Assembly (NCBI GenBank): GCA_018398805.1
Contig: JAGFBZ010000703.1
Location: 186,001-250,000, forward strand
DNA: 64,000 nucleotides
DNA from: Hirundichthys speculiger
Lineage: Eukaryota > Chordata > Actinopteri > Beloniformes > Exocoetidae
Reading direction: 5' to 3'
In this document: positions 59,814-64,000 of the stretch, one piece after another
How the letters are laid out: each line of letters starts with the position of its first letter
Position numbering within the stretch: position 1 is the stretch's first letter
Program-made: the position numbers and the translations under genes
Notes under the pieces: generated by a model
What the model was told of the DNA's origin: nothing
The model's input: the letters and a program-made list of their open reading frames with translations, nothing else
The model's database searches: none

Positions 59814-59824
59814 CTCAAGCACGG

Positions 59825-61180
59825 ATGAGGAGTATGTTTTTCATCACAAAAGATGCAGAGGGCAGAGAACCGCCAGTGAGGTCAGTCATGATAGCTGGTG
59901 AAAATATTGATGTTCTTATTATTGATTCAGGAGCCTCAGCTAACCTCCTGGATGGAAAAGCTTACAGCATGTTGAGACACAAACTCAAACTTGAGCAGTC
60001 AAGTAAAAGAATTTATCCTTATGGTGCAAAAACTCCTCTCTCCCTCCATGGCAAAGCCACCACAACAGTCTCTGCTAATGGACGAGCGACACAGGCTGCA
60101 TTCTACATCGTTGAGGGAAGCCACGGCTCACTGCTGGGCCATGACACTGCAACTACACTGGGACTCATACATGTGGTACACTGCACTCAGGCGATTCCAC
60201 AGGACGTGTCTAAAGCAGACCAGCTGCTCTTACAATATCCAAGTCTCACCTCAGGCATAGGGAAGCTGAAAAACTTCCAAGTCAAGCTGCACATTGACCA
60301 AAGTGTGCGACCAATTGTCCAGCCCCATCGTCGCATTCCCTTTCACATGAGGAAGAAAGTAGAGGAGGAGCTACAATGCTTGGAGGACCAAGGCATTATT
60401 GAAAAAGTAGAGGGTCCAACACCATGGGTATCACCCATCGTGGCATCACCAAAACCAAAAAACCCAGAGAAAATACGCCTCTGCATAGATATGCGCCTGC
60501 CCAATACAGCCGTGCAAAGAGAGAGACACATATCACCTACTGTGGATGACATTGTGCACGATCTCAACGGTGCGACCATGTTCTCAAAACTGGACCTCAA
60601 CGCAGGTTATCACCAACTGGAACTAGCACCTGAATCCAGATACATCACTACATTCTCGACACATATTGGACTGAGACGGTACACACGACTCATCTTTGGA
60701 ATTTCTTCCGCAGCAGAAGTCTTCCAACACGCAATCCAAAATGTGCTCCACGGAATACAGGGAGTCAGAAACTTCAGTGATGATATCATCATTTTTGGCA
60801 CCACCCCTGCAGAGCATGATCGTTCCCTGGAGGAGGTTTTCAAACGTCTCCATGACAACAATCTCACGATCAACAGGGACAAATGTGAATTCCACAAAAC
60901 ATCTCTGGAGTTCTATGGCTATGTTTTCTCCAAGAACGGTATCTCAGCTGACCCTAAGAAAATAGAAGCCATCACACACATGTCACTTCCACAGAACCCA
61001 AGTGAAGTCCGCAGCCTACTGGGGATGGCCAACTACAGCGCTCGTTTCATCCCAGACTTCTCCTCCATCACCCAGCCACTACGCGAGCTCACAAGGAAAG
61101 ATACAGAGTGGTCATGGAAAGCAGAACACACAGAGGCCCTCAACCGACTGAAAACAGGTTGGTCAGTAATCCAGTCATGA
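59825..61180 (+). pseudogene. pol part 1: aspartic protease and reverse transcriptase
   Basis: 451 codons. Protease active site DSGA at Asp34. The reverse transcriptase follows, with LDLNAGYHQ (conserved aspartate of the palm) and the catalytic FSDD at residues 317-320, a natural variant of YxDD seen in gypsy elements. The junction with gag is in a different frame and there is a stop shortly upstream of the ATG. Typical residues of the gag-pol link occur in yet another frame around 59800-59850, which indicates a frame break there. The frame ends at 61178-61180 just after the connection region, before RNase H. Copies DNA from the element RNA. Confidence 0.9.
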
Positions 61181-61231
61181 GCTATTTTCATCCTGACAGA
61201 CAGACAAACGTAATCGTGGACGCCAGTCCAG

Positions 61232-61609
61232 TTGGTCTCGGCGCCATCCTGGCGCAGACTGACCAAAAAGGAAAACAAGACATACATTGTAGCCTATGCG
61301 AGCAGGGCTCTGACCCCGGTGGAGCATCGATATTCCCAGACGGAACGAGAGGCGCTGGCTATCGTTTGGAGTTGCGAGCATTTCCATCTTTATCTGTACG
61401 GCGCTGAATTCAACATGATCACAGACCACAAACCGTTAGAGCTCATCTTCAACAACCCAAAGTCCAAGCCTCCTGCACGGATAGAAAGATGGGCCCTCAG
61501 ACTGCAACCTTACAAGTTCAAGGTGATCCACAAGGCTGGAAAGTCAAACCCGGCAGATTACATGTCTCGCCATCCACAAAACACTCCACACACCCAGCAT
61601 CACAGATGA
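61232..61609 (+). pseudogene. pol part 2: RNase H domain
   Basis: The frame contains YASRALTPVEHRYSQTERE and HFHLYLYGAEF and TDHKPLE, the RNase H blocks of Ty3/gypsy pol. The first RNase H aspartate block (IVDASPVGLGAIL) lies in a different frame at about 61210-61255. Thus there is one shift near 61145-61165 and a compensating one near 61255-61275, beside A-rich runs. Degrades RNA in the RNA-DNA hybrid. Confidence 0.85.
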
Positions 61610-61840
61610 TGTTGACACTGAAATGCATGTCTCCTTCATTGCAGCGCATGCAGTACCCAAAGCGATGACTCTTGACGAAGTAAAAAGAGAGACTTTAGGA
61701 GATCCACTGCTGCTGCAACATATTGTCAAAGTGATTCACTCAGGAAAACTGGAAGAGCCTGCATGACAATGTCGCGCAATTTGATCTGTCAGTCCTGAGA
61801 ACATTTTACAACATCAGAGAAGAGCTTACAACTCTACAAG

Positions 61841-62524
61841 GTGGCAGCCTCGTTCTCAGGGGGCAGCAGACTCGTTATGCCTCAGACCCTGCAATCCAGA
61901 GCACTTGCACTCGCTCATGAAGGGCATCAAGGCATCGTCAAAACTAAGCAGCTACTCCGGGAGAAAGTCTGGTTTCCAGGAATAGACAAACAGGCTGAAG
62001 AACTGATATCCCGCTGTCTTCCTTGTCAATCATCCACACCCAGAACTGAGCATCAGCCACTACAAATGTCAGAACTTCCACATGGACCTTGGAAAAATGT
62101 TTCAGTGGATTTCTGTGGACCCTTCCCTTCAGGTGACTACCTGTTAGTCATCTTGGATGAATATTCAAGATTCCCCTTTGTCGAGATTATGCAATCTACA
62201 TCAGCATGCAAACTCTTCCCTGTCATGGACAAAATCTTTTCAACTGTGGGCATACCAGAAGTGGTGAAAAGTGATAACGGCCCTCCATTCTCAAGCAAAG
62301 ACTTTTCAGATTTTGCAAGGTACCTCGGTTTCCACCACAGAAAGATCACCCCCTACTGGCCGCAGGCCAACGCTGAAGTTGAAAGGTTTAACAGGACTCT
62401 GACCAAAGCAATACACACAGCTGCGGTGGAAGGCAAGCCGTGGAAACAGGAGCTATACAAGTTCCTCAGGAACTACCGTGCAACCCCTCATCACACCACA
62501 CACCACCAACCGGCCTCCAGCTGA
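61841..62524 (+). pseudogene. pol part 3: integrase, zinc-binding and DDE core
   Basis: An HHCC zinc finger (HEGHQG ... CLPCQ) is followed by the DDE core: SVDFCGPF (first Asp), VKSDNGPPF (second Asp) and QANAEVERFNRTL (Glu). Between 61609 and 61841 the coding continues in another frame (VSFIAAHAVPKAMTLDE) to a stop at about 61764, so there are two more breaks. The frame ends at 62524. Inserts the DNA copy into the host genome. Confidence 0.9.
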
Positions 62525-63002
62525 GGTTTTCTATGGTCGTCCCATAGCAATAAAGCTACCATCCATCTCTCATCCTCCCGACGATGAAGCACTCCGTCTG
62601 ACGGATGGATTGAAAAAAGACAGGATGAAGCATTATGCAGACAGAAGGAGGAACGCATCACACTCTGAACTCAAGGAGGGTGATGTCGTACTGATACAAC
62701 AGAGGAAAACAGGAAAACTTGTAACACCATTCAACCCTAACCCATACAAAGTCATCACAGTGAAAGGAACAATGGTCATTGCACAGAGACATGAACACAA
62801 AATCACAAGGCACAGATCACACTTCAAACTCCTGAAACACAAACCGGAAGTCCCGCTCACAATAGGAGACACTGACAACAGTGATGATGACAGTGTTAGC
62901 GGACACACAGGCAATCCTGAGCATGTTGACCCTGAAGCCAGGAGGAGATACCCTGTGAGGGTAAACAGACGACCTCCTCAAAGATTTGTGACTGAACTGT
63001 AG
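62478..63002 (+). pseudogene. pol part 4: integrase C-terminal region
   Basis: 174 codons in a frame different from the integrase core, overlapping it by 47 bp. It contains PPAEVFYGRPI and LKEGDVVLIQQRK, the tail of gypsy integrases, and ends with a basic RRYPVRVNRRPPQRF segment. The frame change lies about 62480-62520, in a CAC-rich stretch. Confidence 0.85.
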
Positions 63003-63300
63003 CAAAGGCTATAAGGAGTGGTGAGATATTGATAAGTTCCCACCACAGCCTCTCATCACAGAAATGTTTATGTTGCTGATTCAATAATTGTACTGTAACA
63101 TGGTTCAGAATTGCTTAGAGACATTATTCTCAGTTATTCATTTAATGTTATATATATATATCTGATTTTGAATTAATGGCACAGGACTGAGTAACAGCTA
63201 CTCCTAATTTGAAAAATATTTTAAATCTGTTAGTCCTATCTGTTTATTAAGTCCGGTCAGATTAAGTAAAGTTAAATTCAAGGAAAGACATTTCATTCGA

Positions 63301-63314
63301 AAGAAAAGGAGGGA
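63301..63314 (+). other. Polypurine tract
   Basis: AAGAAAAGGAGGGA, all purines, directly abutting the 3' LTR; primes plus-strand synthesis. Confidence 0.9.
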
Positions 63315-63506
63315 TGTAGTGTTGCTACAATTAGGTAGTATCCCTTTAAGAGACTGAGGAAGTCAGGTTGTGTTTACAGTCTATGTTAGTTGTTGCTGCA
63401 GCGAGCTGTGTGATACTGCGAGATGTTACCTGTGAAGACTTCATTGAGAGTTCATTAAAGCTTCAAGTCCAAACACACGAAACAGTGAGGACATTGAGTT
63501 TCTACA
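63315..63506 (+). repeat. 3' LTR
   Basis: 192 bp, same length as the 5' LTR and no difference seen on reading them side by side. Followed by the target duplication AGCGT. Confidence 0.96.
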
Positions 63507-63511
63507 AGCGT

Positions 63512-64000
63512 CTTCTGTCTTCTTTCTTCTTTCTTCTTTCTTGAAGAATTCTCCCAGGTTATTCCTTCAGATGGTGGTCAGCTCTCCTTGGTCCCAGCTT
63601 GGTCCTTCTTCTTCTTTGAAAAATGCCCCAGGAATCAACCCGGAATCCTCCTGATTCCCACTTTTTATGCTATTCTCTATCTCTCTCATCAGCCTGCCTC
63701 AGCTTGCAAAATGTCCCTGTTTTGGTCTCCTACAACTGTTGATTGGTTGACTCACATTTGCATTGCCATACATAATTTCCCCAAACTCACATAACCCTTC
63801 TGATTGGTTATCCACATATACAGAGGCGTGCATAATTTTACATAACCCTCCTTGTTTTGGCTATACATCATGCATAATTCACAGTCCTTTGATAGGTACA
63901 GACATCAGCAGAGGCGTTCACCTAATTATCATGACATCATCCACACAACTCCTCCCAGATATCAAGGTTACCCTGTTTATTCGGTCAAATAGCTCATTAA
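63512..64000. other. Intergenic, (TTCTTTC)n tract then unclassified
   Basis: A short pyrimidine microsatellite (63513-63542) continues the flank interrupted by the gypsy element. The rest is AT-rich, with GATTGGTT words at about 63740 and 63800 that resemble promoter-type CCAAT boxes in inverted form, but no gene is supported. Confidence 0.4.

Larger units (their letters stand above)
58374..63506 (+). mobile_element. Ty3/gypsy LTR retrotransposon, 5.1 kb, 5-bp TSD
   Basis: A complete element in structure: 192-bp LTRs at both ends, a primer binding site, gag, pol (protease, reverse transcriptase, RNase H, integrase order) and a polypurine tract. AGCGT flanks both sides (58369-58373 and 63507-63511). 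Protein order PR-RT-RH-IN is that of Ty3/gypsy. A tRNA-Ser primer and the general look of the pol suggest the Mag-like clade, which is an inference. No envelope gene. Gag and pol are broken in several places, so this copy is unlikely to be autonomous. Confidence 0.95.

Noticed and set aside
1..64000. CRISPR arrays, operons or prokaryotic mobile elements
   Set aside because: The window is animal nuclear DNA with spliced genes; no such structure was seen.

Overview
The window is nuclear DNA from a bony fish, most likely a teleost. It holds spliced vertebrate genes with GT-AG introns, fish-type LINE, SINE and hAT repeats, Tc1/mariner relics, and a Ty3/gypsy element of the kind found in fish. There is no prokaryotic-style gene packing.

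Two host genes can be supported. On the minus strand, 2069-8378 carries the first five coding exons of tryptophan 5-hydroxylase (tph1-type), encoding the N-terminus, the ACT regulatory domain and the start of the catalytic domain; the rest lies beyond base 1. On the plus strand, 23791-51248 carries a complete 22-exon gene for the alpha subunit of the AP-2 clathrin adaptor. It encodes 926 residues, is closest to AP2A2, and has every exon in frame. The two genes are arranged head to head, with about 15.4 kb of transposon-rich DNA between their start codons. To my knowledge the human counterparts TPH1 and AP2A2 both lie on 11p15, so this may be old linkage. One AP-2 alpha intron (45121-45347) has AT-AC ends and U12-type signals.

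Region by region: 1-8378 is tph1 exons and introns. 8379-9178 is the tph1 upstream region. 9179-13178 is a 4.0 kb hAT-type element with other elements nested in it. 13.2-23.4 kb is a patchwork of relics (THAP-related, Tc1-like, piggyBac-like, L2 LINE, SINEs). 23.5-51.2 kb is the AP-2 alpha gene, with large introns holding hAT MITEs, Tc1-type MITEs, an L2 tail and SINEs. 51.2-57.7 kb is the 3' flank with a 712-bp inverted-repeat element and an L2 fragment split by a hAT MITE. 57749-58186 is a miniature LTR element. 58374-63506 is a Ty3/gypsy retrotransposon with matching 192-bp LTRs.

For nine mobile elements I could read matching 4-8 bp target-site duplications on both sides, so their boundaries are firm. 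The most unusual items are the AT-AC intron, the miniature LTR element with tRNA-like sequence inside its LTRs, the pair of inverted-repeat elements of one unrecognised family lying in opposite orientation on either side of the AP-2 alpha gene, and the gypsy copy with identical LTRs but broken reading frames. All calls come from reading the sequence; no database search was run.
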